35,575 nucleotides of DNA from Bacteroidia bacterium. GTDB lineage: Bacteria; Bacteroidota; Bacteroidia; Bacteroidales; F082. Numbering within the stretch: the first letter of the stretch is position 1; each line of letters starts with the position of its first letter. The stretch lies in NCBI GenBank assembly GCA_030537295.1, contig JAUNNU010000015.1, positions 1 to 35,575 of the forward strand, in the 5' to 3' direction. This document shows positions 7,500 through 15,505 of the stretch, in pieces. A program made the translations under genes and the position numbers. Below the pieces are notes generated by a model. That model made no database searches and was not told the origin of the DNA. It saw only the letters and a list, made by a program, of their open reading frames with translations.

Positions 7500-8480
7500 A
7501 TGAATAAAAAAGTCTCTAAGTCGTTGTCTTACATAGCGTTTCTCGCTCTCGGACTCGCATTGCTGTGGTTCAGCTTCCGCAATGTGAACCTGCACGGGCT
7601 TTGGAATGACGTGAAAACCGCTAAAATCTCGTGGCTTTTGTTGAGTCTGGTTTGTCTTGCGGCTTCGTTGTTTTTCAGGGCGTTGAGATGGAACATCCAG
7701 ATTGAGGCGATGGGCTACAAGACGCGAGCGTCTTCAACCTACGGCGCCGTCTTGATTGCGTATTTCGCGAACTGCATCTTCCCGCGCCTCGGCGAAGTGG
7801 TGCGATGCTCCGTCCTCAAACGCAAGGAAAACATCCCGTTCGACAAAAATCTCGGCTCCGTCGTCTCCGAACGTATCATCGACCTGTGCGTGCTTTTCCT
7901 GCTCGCGTTCTTGGTCATCGTATTCCAATGGCAGCTGCTCGGAACTTTGATCACTTCATGGATGATACCATTAATTAATAAGGTGAAAGGCAATGTCATG
8001 CTCGGTGTGGTTGCAGTGGCGGCAGTCGTCGTTTTCGTAATCGTCATCATCAGACTTTGCAAGAAAAGCAGTAAACTCGCCAAAATTTGGCACGGCTTCG
8101 TCGATGGTGTCAAGAGTGTCGTCACGATGAAAAGAAAATGGCGTTTTATCCTTTACACGTTAGGGGTTTGGGGATTTTATGTCGTCATGACATGGCTGCC
8201 GTTTTACATGTTGAGTGAGACATCGCAGCTCGGTTTTGTCGAGGCTGTCACGCTTCTCGGCATTGCGACTTTAGGCGTGGTGGCACCGGTTCCGGGCGGC
8301 ATCGGCACTTATCATTTCATCTGTATCACGCTGTTGAGCGGCTTTTACGGGATCTCCGAGCAGACCGCCGGCTCCTTTGCAGCCTTAAACCACGGCTCAC
8401 AGATGATTTTCTACATCATCACCGGAATAATCGCTTACATCGTAATGATGTTTTTTGACAAAAGAAAACCTTCAAATTAA
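7500..8480 (+). CDS. LPG synthase transmembrane-domain (YbhN/UPF0104-like) membrane protein
   Basis: This 326-residue polytopic inner-membrane protein matches the flippase-like transmembrane region shared with lysylphosphatidylglycerol synthase (MprF). About eight hydrophobic spans are visible, for example around residues 10-26, 43-60, 125-145, 168-190, 212-235 and 298-320. The family signature with conserved glycines and prolines is present (APVPGGIGTYHF, about 261-272), and so is the early RALRWNIQIEAMGYK stretch. The soluble C-terminal acyl/aminoacyl-transferase domain of MprF is absent, so aminoacylation of lipids is not expected; lipid or lipid-linked transport is the family inference. 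It starts about ten bases after a predicted transcription start, and a repeat block separates it from rfaE2. Confidence 0.85.
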   Translation: MNKKVSKSLSYIAFLALGLALLWFSFRNVNLHGLWNDVKTAKISWLLLSLVCLAASLFFRALRWNIQIEAMGYKTRASSTYGAVLIAYFANCIFPRLGEVVRCSVLKRKENIPFDKNLGSVVSERIIDLCVLFLLAFLVIVFQWQLLGTLITSWMIPLINKVKGNVMLGVVAVAAVVVFVIVIIRLCKKSSKLAKIWHGFVDGVKSVVTMKRKWRFILYTLGVWGFYVVMTWLPFYMLSETSQLGFVEAVTLLGIATLGVVAPVPGGIGTYHFICITLLSGFYGISEQTAGSFAALNHGSQMIFYIITGIIAYIVMMFFDKRKPSN

Positions 8481-8584
8481 AAACTTGTGCAACTTGTGAA
8501 ATAAACTCGTGCAACTTGTGTTTAAAAATAGACTTTAAATTGAAAAACTTGTGCAACTCGTGATATAAACTTGTGCAACTTGTG
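8481..8584 (+). repeat. Four copies of an 18-base repeat, AAACTYGTGCAACTYGTG
   Basis: Copies lie at 8481-8498, 8503-8520, 8545-8562 and 8567-8584. Each contains two ACTYGTG heptamers spaced by CA. Copies come in pairs separated by four AT-rich bases, and the whole pair is duplicated with a period of 64 bases. Copies differ only by T/C at position 6 or 15 of the unit. The block fills nearly all of the gap between the flippase-like gene and rfaE2. Confidence 0.9.
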
Positions 8585-8612
8585 TTAAAAAATAAATTAT
8601 AAAAATTTGATT

Positions 8613-9104
8613 ATGAACTACTTTGAAAATATTAAAAGCAAAATACTTGACGGAAAGAATCTTGAAAATTGGCTTGAAGAATGTCGCCGAAGCGGAAAGA
8701 AAATCGTGTTTTCCAACGGCTGTTTCGATATTTTACATCGCGGTCACGTTGAATATCTTTCAAAAGCCGCTGCGAAAGGTGATGTCCTGATAATAGGTTT
8801 GAACACCGACGCTTCCGTGCGCCGTCTCAAAGGCCCGTCACGTCCCGTCAACGATGAGAACGCCCGCGCCTTCGTGCTCGCCGCCCTCGGTTTTGTTAGT
8901 GCGGTGACGCTTTTCGATGAAGACACGCCTTACCAATTAATTAATAAGGTGCAGCCCGATGTCCTCGTGAAAGGCAGCGACTACAAACCTGAAGACATCG
9001 TCGGCTACGACATCGTGATGGCAAAAGGCGGACGCGTCGAGACAATCGACCTTGTGGAAGGATTTTCCACAACGAAAACAATTGAAAAACTTTCCTGCAA
9101 ATAG
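8613..9104 (+). CDS. rfaE2: D-glycero-beta-D-manno-heptose 1-phosphate adenylyltransferase
   Basis: The enzyme transfers AMP from ATP to heptose 1-phosphate, making ADP-heptose for the LPS inner core. The 163-residue protein is a cytidylyltransferase-like fold: the nucleotide-binding block VFSNGCFDILHRGHVEYL spans residues 32-49, with the HxGH motif. DASVRRLKGPSRPVNDE follows, then PDVLVKGSDYKPEDIVG and the C-terminal GFSTTKTIEKL. Only the C-terminal half of E. coli HldE is present, the usual arrangement in Bacteroidota where the kinase is separate. I chose ATG at 8613; an in-frame TTG six bases upstream is less likely. It is transcribed after the flippase-like gene across the repeat block and ends before a bidirectional terminator. 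Confidence 0.93.
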   Translation: MNYFENIKSKILDGKNLENWLEECRRSGKKIVFSNGCFDILHRGHVEYLSKAAAKGDVLIIGLNTDASVRRLKGPSRPVNDENARAFVLAALGFVSAVTLFDEDTPYQLINKVQPDVLVKGSDYKPEDIVGYDIVMAKGGRVETIDLVEGFSTTKTIEKLSCK

Positions 9105-9125
9105 TATCTGATAACGCAGATAAAC

Positions 9126-9158
9126 AAAATAGAACGGCAAATTGTCGTCCTATTTTTG
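9126..9158. terminator. Bidirectional terminator between rfaE2 and rlmI
   Basis: AAAATAG (9126-9132) pairs with CTATTTT (9150-9156), then one A/C mismatch, then ACG with CGT, closing on a small loop. T runs follow on both strands. It sits between two converging genes. A perfect 14-base palindrome (TAAATGCGCATTTA, 9162-9175) lies just beyond it. Confidence 0.7.
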
Positions 9159-9196
9159 TAATAAATGCGCATTTAATCTGTGTGTCACATACTTTT

Positions 9197-10399
9197 TCAT
9201 CCTATCTGAAGGACCAGCCCTTTGAGGTATGCGCCTTCCGGATGATAAATGTTAATCGGATGGTCTTCCGGTTGCGAAAGCTGATGCAAAATTCTGACTT
9301 TCCTGCCGGTTTCGATAGCCGCTGCCATCACGATGCTTTGGAATTGTGCTCTGTCAACAGCTTGCGAGCAGCTGAACGTGAACAGAAGCCCGCCTTCTTT
9401 GATTTTCTTGATTGCTTCTTTGTTGATGAATTTATAACCAAGAAGTCCGCGGTGCAGTGACTTGTGATTTTTTACAAAAGCCGGTGGGTCAAGGATTATC
9501 ATATCAAATTGATTTTCAGGCATATTCTGAAGATAAAGCTTGGCATCTTCATCGATGATTGGGTTAGTATCTTTTGAAAATCCGTTCAATTCGATATTCT
9601 TTTCGCAAATTGTCAAAGCCTTCTTCGAGCTATCAACGGAGACGACTTGTTTTGCGCCGCCTTTCAATGCTGTCACCGAGAAGCCGCCCGTGTAGCAGAA
9701 AGTATTCAAGACAGTGCGGTCTTTCGCAAGTTTTCCAACTAAATCGCGGTTGAAACGTTGGTCGAGGAAAAAGCCCGTTTTCTGACCTTCTTCCCAGTCA
9801 ACCAAGAACTTAGAATCGTTTTCGAGAACGAAATCCTCACATTTTCCGCCAAGGAGATAACCGTCATCAACGGCATCTTTTCCCATGCGCTGCATTGCTT
9901 CGGAACTCTTGTTGTAAATCGCTTCAAGTTTCAAATCTGGGATTGCCTCAAGTGCGAGAGCTATCGCCTTGATGTTCAATGCCATACCTTCTGTCTGCGC
10001 CTGAATGACAGCGGTTTTTCCGTAGATGTCGATGATAAGCCCCGGAAGTCCGTCGCCTTCGGAATGGACGAGGCGGTAGCAGTTAGTATGTTGATTATCA
10101 ACAAATCCGAGAGCTTTACGAGTCTCAAAAGCGGCGTTGAGGCGTTGCTGCCAGAACATCGCGCCGATTTTTATGTTTTCGAATGAGAGAAGTTTCACGG
10201 CGATGTTGCCTGCCTCGCAGAAACCGGTGCCGATAATCTCGTCGTTATTATCTGTAACTGTCACAATATCACCTGCTTGAATGCCTTCAGGACCTGATTC
10301 GATTGCTCCCGAAAAAATCCAAGGATGAAAACGTTTCACTGCATCGTCTTTGCCTTTGTGAAGTTTGATAACTGGGTATAATGGAGTCATAATATTCAA
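9197..10399 (-). CDS. rlmI: Class I SAM-dependent rRNA (cytosine-C5) methyltransferase, RlmI-like
   Basis: This 400-residue protein matches RlmI, which methylates C5 of a 23S rRNA cytosine (C1962 in E. coli). An N-terminal PUA domain covers about residues 8-80 (KLHKGKDDAVKRFHPWIFSG). It is followed by the EEGQKTGFFLDQRFNR block (203-218), the SAM-binding motif NTFCYTGGFSVTAL (232-245), the DPPAF motif (304-308) and the catalytic cysteine in FSCS (Cys344). Length fits the family (about 390-400). A second in-frame ATG three codons downstream is an alternative start. It lies 50 bases downstream of the ade reading frame on the same strand, so it may be cotranscribed, and ends at the bidirectional terminator shared with rfaE2. 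Confidence 0.88.
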   Translation of the reverse strand: MNIMTPLYPVIKLHKGKDDAVKRFHPWIFSGAIESGPEGIQAGDIVTVTDNNDEIIGTGFCEAGNIAVKLLSFENIKIGAMFWQQRLNAAFETRKALGFVDNQHTNCYRLVHSEGDGLPGLIIDIYGKTAVIQAQTEGMALNIKAIALALEAIPDLKLEAIYNKSSEAMQRMGKDAVDDGYLLGGKCEDFVLENDSKFLVDWEEGQKTGFFLDQRFNRDLVGKLAKDRTVLNTFCYTGGFSVTALKGGAKQVVSVDSSKKALTICEKNIELNGFSKDTNPIIDEDAKLYLQNMPENQFDMIILDPPAFVKNHKSLHRGLLGYKFINKEAIKKIKEGGLLFTFSCSQAVDRAQFQSIVMAAAIETGRKVRILHQLSQPEDHPINIYHPEGAYLKGLVLQIG

Positions 10400-10449
10400 A
10401 ATATTTAGTTTGCTAAAATATGGATTTTTTGTTTTGTCTTGCTAAATTT

Positions 10450-12046
10450 TTACTCCGCCATCAGATTCTCAAACTGGAACTTGTCGCCGTCAAATAGTCC
10501 TTTGTCGCTGAGTTTCAACGATGGGATGACCAACAACGCCATGAATCCCATTGTCATAAACGGAGCGTTAAGCGTCGTGCCGAGGTTTTTTGCAAACTTA
10601 TCGACATCTTTGTATGCCTCTGCTACCATGTAACCATCGCCGTTGTTCATCAGGCCGGCGACAGGCATCGGCATGGTGACGCAGATTTCCTTTGAATATG
10701 CGGTGATGCCGCCTTTGCATGTAACGATTTGATTTACAGCGGCTGCCATCTCTTCATCGCTGCATCCGACAACAACAATATTGTGACTGTCGTGGGCAAT
10801 GCTTGACGCCAACGCTCCTCTTTTCAGACCGAAATTCTTGACATAGCCGACAGCTGGCTTTGACTTTTGGTATCTGTTGATGACGGCGATTTTCAAGACA
10901 TCAGAATCGTGGCGGTCAACAACGACTTTGTTTGTCACCAATTGTCCGGGAATGATTTCTATCGCATTGACTTTCTTTCCGTTTTCTTCAACGTAAAAAT
11001 CAGCTGCGGTGACAGGTTCGGCATCGAAGTTGTTGATTGGAGTCGTCGCAAGATGAGCAAGTTTGCTTTCTCCGTTTTCAGCCACGAGTTCGCCGTTGAT
11101 GTAAGTCTGTAAGACATTGAAATTCTCGAAGTTATCAATGACGATAAAGTCGGCGGGGTCGTTTTTTTGCAGAAGACCGATGTCCATCTTATAATGTTCA
11201 ACGGGTGCCACGGTTGCGGCTCTGATAACATCGAATTTGTCGTAAAACAAAGATATTGATTGCGCGTCTTACGGAATCGTTAATATGACATTTTATGAGG
11301 TCATCTGGATGACGGTCATCGGAGCAGAACATGACTTTGTCGGGGCAGGTTTTGAAAAGCGGCACGAGGGCGTCGAAGTTTTTGGCCGCGCTGCCTTCAC
11401 GGATCAGGATTTTCATGCCGAGTTTCACTTTTTCAAGTGCCTCCTCCAAAGTGAAGCATTCGTGGTCGGTGCTTATTCCGGCTCCGACATATTTTTTCGC
11501 ATCGTCTCCAGTCACGCCCGGTGCGTGTCCGTCGATGGGTTTGTTGTGACGTTTTGCGGCTTCGAGTTTCAGGTGAACTTCTTCGTCATTGAAAATGACG
11601 CCAGGGTAATTCATCATCTCGCCAAGGAAATGGATGTCGTCCATCGCCATCAAGGTTTCGATGTCGTCGTGGTCGATGATAGCACCCGATGTCTCGAAAG
11701 TCGTTGCCGGAACGCAGCTCGGCGCGCCGAAATAAAATTTGAAAGGAACGGATTTTCCGTTGTCAATCATAAAACGTATTCCGTTGATGCCCAATACGTT
11801 GGCTATTTCATGCGGGTCACATACCGCACCGACGCTGCCGTGAACGACAGCCATTCTTGCAAATTCCGACGGCACAAGCATTGAACTTTCGATGTGAATG
11901 TGTGCGTCAACCATGCCCGGCATAATTATGTTCGTGCTGTTGTTCGGTTCCTCAATGATGTCGGTAATCTTGCCGTTTTCCACCGTCACTGTTCCGGGAA
12001 ACATCTTTCTCCCGACAACATCAATAATCTGACCTGAAATTTTCAT
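10450..12046 (-). pseudogene. ade: Adenine deaminase, interrupted by a +1 frameshift
   Basis: Adenine deaminase converts adenine to hypoxanthine in purine salvage. The N-terminal part (from ATG 12046) carries the metal-site motifs [12 protein letters not shown] (residues 45-56), CDPHE (76-80), GHAPGVTG (173-180), STDHE (192-196) and [10 protein letters not shown] (241-250). After NDSVRRAIN the frame runs into 15 unrelated codons and a TGA. The continuation ([17 protein letters not shown]... AHDSHNIVVVGCSDEEM... ending QFENLMAE) lies in the next frame, running down to 10450. Removing one base near 11244-11254 (minus-strand TTTGTTTT) would restore a protein of about 531 residues, normal for the family. 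Everything else is conserved, so a homopolymer sequencing error or a very recent mutation is likely. The gene starts 40 bases after the upstream lipoprotein stop; an upstream in-frame ATG at 12106 overlaps that gene and was not chosen. Confidence 0.88.
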
Positions 12047-12086
12047 CTCTTCAAATTTTACATTTAATATTTTAACTTTTAACAAA

Positions 12087-13820
12087 TTAAAGCTCCCAAG
12101 GTTCATCCAAATCGATGTCCCAGTTGGCTTTTACATCAAGTTCGGTTTTGTAAAATACAATCTTTTCCGGCTGGATTTTACGTCGGAAACTGCCTGGACT
12201 CCATTCGCCGTTGGCATCCATGTCGTAAGTGGCCCGTAATTTATATTTTCCGGCTTCAAGATATTCAAAAGCGACCTCTTGTGTCTCTGTAATTATCTGT
12301 TTGTCAATAATTTTATCTTTTGTATCGAGCAAATCCACAATAATTTGCGGAACGTTTTCAGGCACTTCGACGGTAAGATAAATGTTGCCGTATTGTGCGA
12401 GTTCCGGGACTGAAAAGCCGAGTTTCAAAGTGTCGTTGGTCAAGCCGCGGAAACCGAAAAACACCGAATCAGGAATGATAATCTGGTACTTTTCTTCGGG
12501 TTTGAAACTCTTTTCAACTTTATATTGAAAACCGTATTCATCAATTTTTGTAAAATGTAAGTCATTGTAAATCGTATCTTTAGTGGTGATAAACCACATT
12601 GTGTCGCGCATCGCAACGTCAACAATCGGGTCGTTGAATGAAAGAATCAGCTGCTGCTCCGGCTTCAGTTTGTTGCCCGCAGCGTTGTTTTTGATGTTCA
12701 GCCGTTTTACGACAACTTCTTCTTCGTCTTTCTTGCGTTTGTTCGGTTTCACGGCCTTCCGCATTTTAAGGCTGTAATGTGTCGTGTCCTTTATTATTGT
12801 ATCATAATTGATGCAAATCCAGAGACTGTCGATTTCTGGCGTCACAAACCATGAAACCGTGTCTTTTTTTGCAGAAAAAACTTTCAAGATCTTGATGCTG
12901 TCGGGAAGCTCGTCTTTTGGCTCAATGCTCACATTATCAGCGGGATAGCGGAAAGCAAAGCGAAGCACTCCGTCATCAAAAGTCTCTTTTTTAAGAAGTT
13001 TCTGAATGGAATCTTCTTCGACAAAAGTGTTGAGATTATATTTCGTTGTGTCGAAAGGAGCAGGTTTCATTACAACGGAGTCTTTTATTGCTGTGTCAAT
13101 AACAAATTGATTTACAGGAATATATTGAGGTTTCACCATTTCTGGATAGTAACCGATTTCTTCATTTGGAAGGTCGAAAAGCATGTTTGAATTGACATCT
13201 TTGATTGCGAAAAGGAGGTATTCCTTGTCGGCGAGACCTGAAAACGCAAACTCGCCTTTTTTGTTTGTCTTTGTAATGTAATTCGGGACGACGCAATAAG
13301 GCAGCGAATCGAGTTTGATGGTATCGTTATCATCGGAATAAAGGAAGACGAAGAAGTCCTCCGCCGGTTTTAAAGTCTGTGCCGAAACCGCTTTTCCGGC
13401 AAGCGAGAGAGTATCAAGGTTTTCTCCTGTCGAAAACACAAACACGTAGTCTTTCAATATGTTACCTTCGTGCAGGTCTTTTATCGCATTTCCGAAATTG
13501 ATGGAATATGTCGTTTCTGGTTTCAAATCTTCCTCAAACCTGATTTGAAGAGTTTTCCCGTTCAGACGGTATGTCGGCGACTTTTTTTGCGGTGGCGAAA
13601 TCAATATGTTTTTGTTGGCATTGTCGAGCGTGACGAACTCGTCAAAGGTGACGTTGATGGTTTTGTCCGAAAAATTTTTTGAAAAATTATCTGGAGATGT
13701 GCCTAAAACCACAGGCGGAATTTCGTCTTTGGGACCGCCGGTTGGAGAAACGGCATTGGCGCATCCATTGATAATCAATGCGATAAATATTAAAACTATG
13801 TAATCTAAAATTTTTTTCAT
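12087..13820 (-). CDS. Lipoprotein with N-terminal bacterial Ig-like (Big_5) domain
   Basis: A 577-residue predicted lipoprotein. The signal peptide ends in a lipobox (IINGC, Cys20). Residues about 35-130 form a Big_5/SbsA-type Ig-like domain, with the typical start [16 protein letters not shown], the strand VTFDEFVTL and the end [20 protein letters not shown]....FVFSTG. The rest is beta-rich and unassigned; the end ([32 protein letters not shown]) matches a widespread Bacteroidota family annotated only as Ig-like domain proteins. Function is unknown; an outer-membrane or periplasmic location is inferred from the lipobox. It is probably the first gene of a minus-strand unit with ade. A TATTTTTG box ends only five bases before the ATG. 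Confidence 0.8.
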   Translation of the reverse strand: MKKILDYIVLIFIALIINGCANAVSPTGGPKDEIPPVVLGTSPDNFSKNFSDKTINVTFDEFVTLDNANKNILISPPQKKSPTYRLNGKTLQIRFEEDLKPETTYSINFGNAIKDLHEGNILKDYVFVFSTGENLDTLSLAGKAVSAQTLKPAEDFFVFLYSDDNDTIKLDSLPYCVVPNYITKTNKKGEFAFSGLADKEYLLFAIKDVNSNMLFDLPNEEIGYYPEMVKPQYIPVNQFVIDTAIKDSVVMKPAPFDTTKYNLNTFVEEDSIQKLLKKETFDDGVLRFAFRYPADNVSIEPKDELPDSIKILKVFSAKKDTVSWFVTPEIDSLWICINYDTIIKDTTHYSLKMRKAVKPNKRKKDEEEVVVKRLNIKNNAAGNKLKPEQQLILSFNDPIVDVAMRDTMWFITTKDTIYNDLHFTKIDEYGFQYKVEKSFKPEEKYQIIIPDSVFFGFRGLTNDTLKLGFSVPELAQYGNIYLTVEVPENVPQIIVDLLDTKDKIIDKQIITETQEVAFEYLEAGKYKLRATYDMDANGEWSPGSFRRKIQPEKIVFYKTELDVKANWDIDLDEPWEL

Positions 13821-13824
13821 GCTG

Positions 13825-13832
13825 CAAAAATA
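13825..13832 (-). promoter_or_regulatory. Candidate -7 box for the Ig-like lipoprotein gene
   Basis: The minus strand reads TATTTTTG, an exact TAnnTTTG match, with its G five bases before the A of the ATG at 13820. If used, transcription would start at or beside the start codon (leaderless). Confidence 0.4.
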
Positions 13833-13868
13833 GTAAAAAAAAACGAACTCCCGTAAGCTAAAATTATG

Positions 13869-13876
13869 TAATTTTG
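13869..13876 (+). promoter_or_regulatory. Candidate -7 box for the beta-helix gene unit
   Basis: TAATTTTG matches TAnnTTTG and ends 20 bases before the ATG at 13897, implying a leader of roughly 14 bases. No clear -33 TTTG was found. Confidence 0.4.
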
Positions 13877-13896
13877 GCGATTAAAATATTAAAAAT

Positions 13897-15504
13897 ATGC
13901 GAAAGAATCTTTACTTTTTTATTGCAGCGTTTTTTGCCTTGTTGGTTAATAATGCTAACGCCCAAGTTACGGAAGTGATTGGCGAACAAAATGGCACATG
14001 GAATGGTACGATTATGCTTATTGGCGATGTTTATGTCAGTGATAATCTGACAGTTGAGCCAGGAACGACGGTTGTCTCGGCGAAGAATTTCACTATCAAC
14101 GTGTCAGGTGCTTTCAAAGCGGAAGGAACTGAAGACAACAGGATAACATTTTCTGTTGCCGACACGACCGGATTCGCTGATTATGAAACGATTAAAGGCG
14201 GCTGGGGCGGTATTGAATTCAGAAAATGCAATGATGTCGTCTTAAAATATTGTGATTTTTCATACGGAAAGACCCCGATTGGTGGAAGCGGCGCGGCCTT
14301 GCGATTCTTCAATGTCAATGATGCCGAAGTCAGCAACTGCGTGTTTCACGACAACATTTTCCATTTCAGGGGCGGCGGCATCTGCGCTGAGCATTCGTCA
14401 ATCAAAGTGATTGATTGTGAAGCATATAACAACGAAGGCTATGGCTACGAAGGCAGTTACACATACGGCGGCGGCTTTTATTTCATCAACTGCGACGTGG
14501 AAATAGAAAACATGGTCTCACACGACAATTACATTCCTTCCGGCTACGGCGGCGGCTGCAGTTTCGACAGCTGTAACGTGGTCCTAAATAATGCGATTTT
14601 CTATAACAATTATGCGACAAACGGCGGCGGACTCGGTCTCCAACGAAGCAAACATCTTGACGTGAAAATGTCTAACGTGTTGGCTTACAATAACGAAGTG
14701 GTGCATTACGGTGGCGGTATGGCGATGGCGACAGCAAGTCCGGAACTCAATAATTTCACGTTGGTCAACAATATTTGCGGCGGCGGCGGCGGTGCAGGTA
14801 TGCAAATATCTTTTGAGTCAGACCCAATTATCAGTAATTCAATCATTTATGGAAATCATGCTGTTTATTATGATCTTACAGGCAGTGAATACGAATATTA
14901 TTATGGCTCGCAGGTCTGGCTCTGGGGCGATGGTAACTGGCCGGTGTTCCAAAATGGAAATATTCAATACGGTCTCGACTCGATTTTTCATAATCCGGAT
15001 CTTTATACTGAAGAATTTTACATCGACATGATAAATGAAGATCCGTTATTTGTTGATACTGAAGCATATAACTTTAGACTTTCAAGTGAAAGCCCCTGCA
15101 TCGACAAAGGCCTTGAAAACGTTGAGGGAATGTTTATTCCTGAATTTGACCTGAACGGGCAGGTGCGTATCTTCAATAACAGAATCGACATGGGCTGCTA
15201 TGAATGGAATAATATCGGTCTGAATGAGATTAATTCCGATGTCTTCGAAATGGAGATTGCTCCTAATCCGTTGAACGCCAATAGTGTTTGTTATCTCAAC
15301 TCTGAAAAGCCACAAGATGCGACTCTGCGTTTGGTTTCCCTTGACGGAAATGAGATTTTCAAAAAAGATTACGTGAAACTTCAGGCAGGGGAGAACAAAA
15401 TCTCACTTGGCGAATTGATTGAAAATGTTGGAAAGGGTAATAAGTTTTATCTGTTAATTATTGATACTCAAGAAAATAAGTATTGCAAAAAGGTGATTTA
15501 TTAA
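13897..15504 (+). CDS. Secreted right-handed beta-helix protein with T9SS-type C-terminal domain
   Basis: A 535-residue exported protein. The signal peptide ends at NNANA|Q (residue 22). Residues about 30-330 are parallel beta-helix repeats, with recurring short-strand motifs such as VSNCVFHDNIFHFRGGGI, IKVIDCEAYNNEG and LNNFTLVNNICGGGGG, and the DNRITF / GGWGGIEF opening typical of this class. A C-terminal domain from about 455 (EIAPNPLNANSVCYLN... KYCKKVIY) fits the T9SS type A sorting signal, so secretion through the T9SS and surface attachment is inferred; PorZ is encoded in the same window. No polysaccharide-lyase catalytic residues can be assigned. It is first in a plus-strand unit; YfhO starts two bases after its stop. 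Confidence 0.82.
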   Translation: MRKNLYFFIAAFFALLVNNANAQVTEVIGEQNGTWNGTIMLIGDVYVSDNLTVEPGTTVVSAKNFTINVSGAFKAEGTEDNRITFSVADTTGFADYETIKGGWGGIEFRKCNDVVLKYCDFSYGKTPIGGSGAALRFFNVNDAEVSNCVFHDNIFHFRGGGICAEHSSIKVIDCEAYNNEGYGYEGSYTYGGGFYFINCDVEIENMVSHDNYIPSGYGGGCSFDSCNVVLNNAIFYNNYATNGGGLGLQRSKHLDVKMSNVLAYNNEVVHYGGGMAMATASPELNNFTLVNNICGGGGGAGMQISFESDPIISNSIIYGNHAVYYDLTGSEYEYYYGSQVWLWGDGNWPVFQNGNIQYGLDSIFHNPDLYTEEFYIDMINEDPLFVDTEAYNFRLSSESPCIDKGLENVEGMFIPEFDLNGQVRIFNNRIDMGCYEWNNIGLNEINSDVFEMEIAPNPLNANSVCYLNSEKPQDATLRLVSLDGNEIFKKDYVKLQAGENKISLGELIENVGKGNKFYLLIIDTQENKYCKKVIY

Positions 15505-15505
15505 A

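Noticed and set aside
8481..8584. CRISPR array
   Set aside because: Spacers are only 4 or 24 bases, AT-rich and similar to each other; no cas genes are near.
11230..11260. Programmed +1 frameshift in ade
   Set aside because: No rare-codon or stop-codon slip site is present, and no programmed shift is known for this family; error or mutation is simpler.
11285..11884. Plus-strand open frame of 199 codons opposite ade
   Set aside because: Shadow of the conserved adenine deaminase frame; no promoter or recognisable protein.
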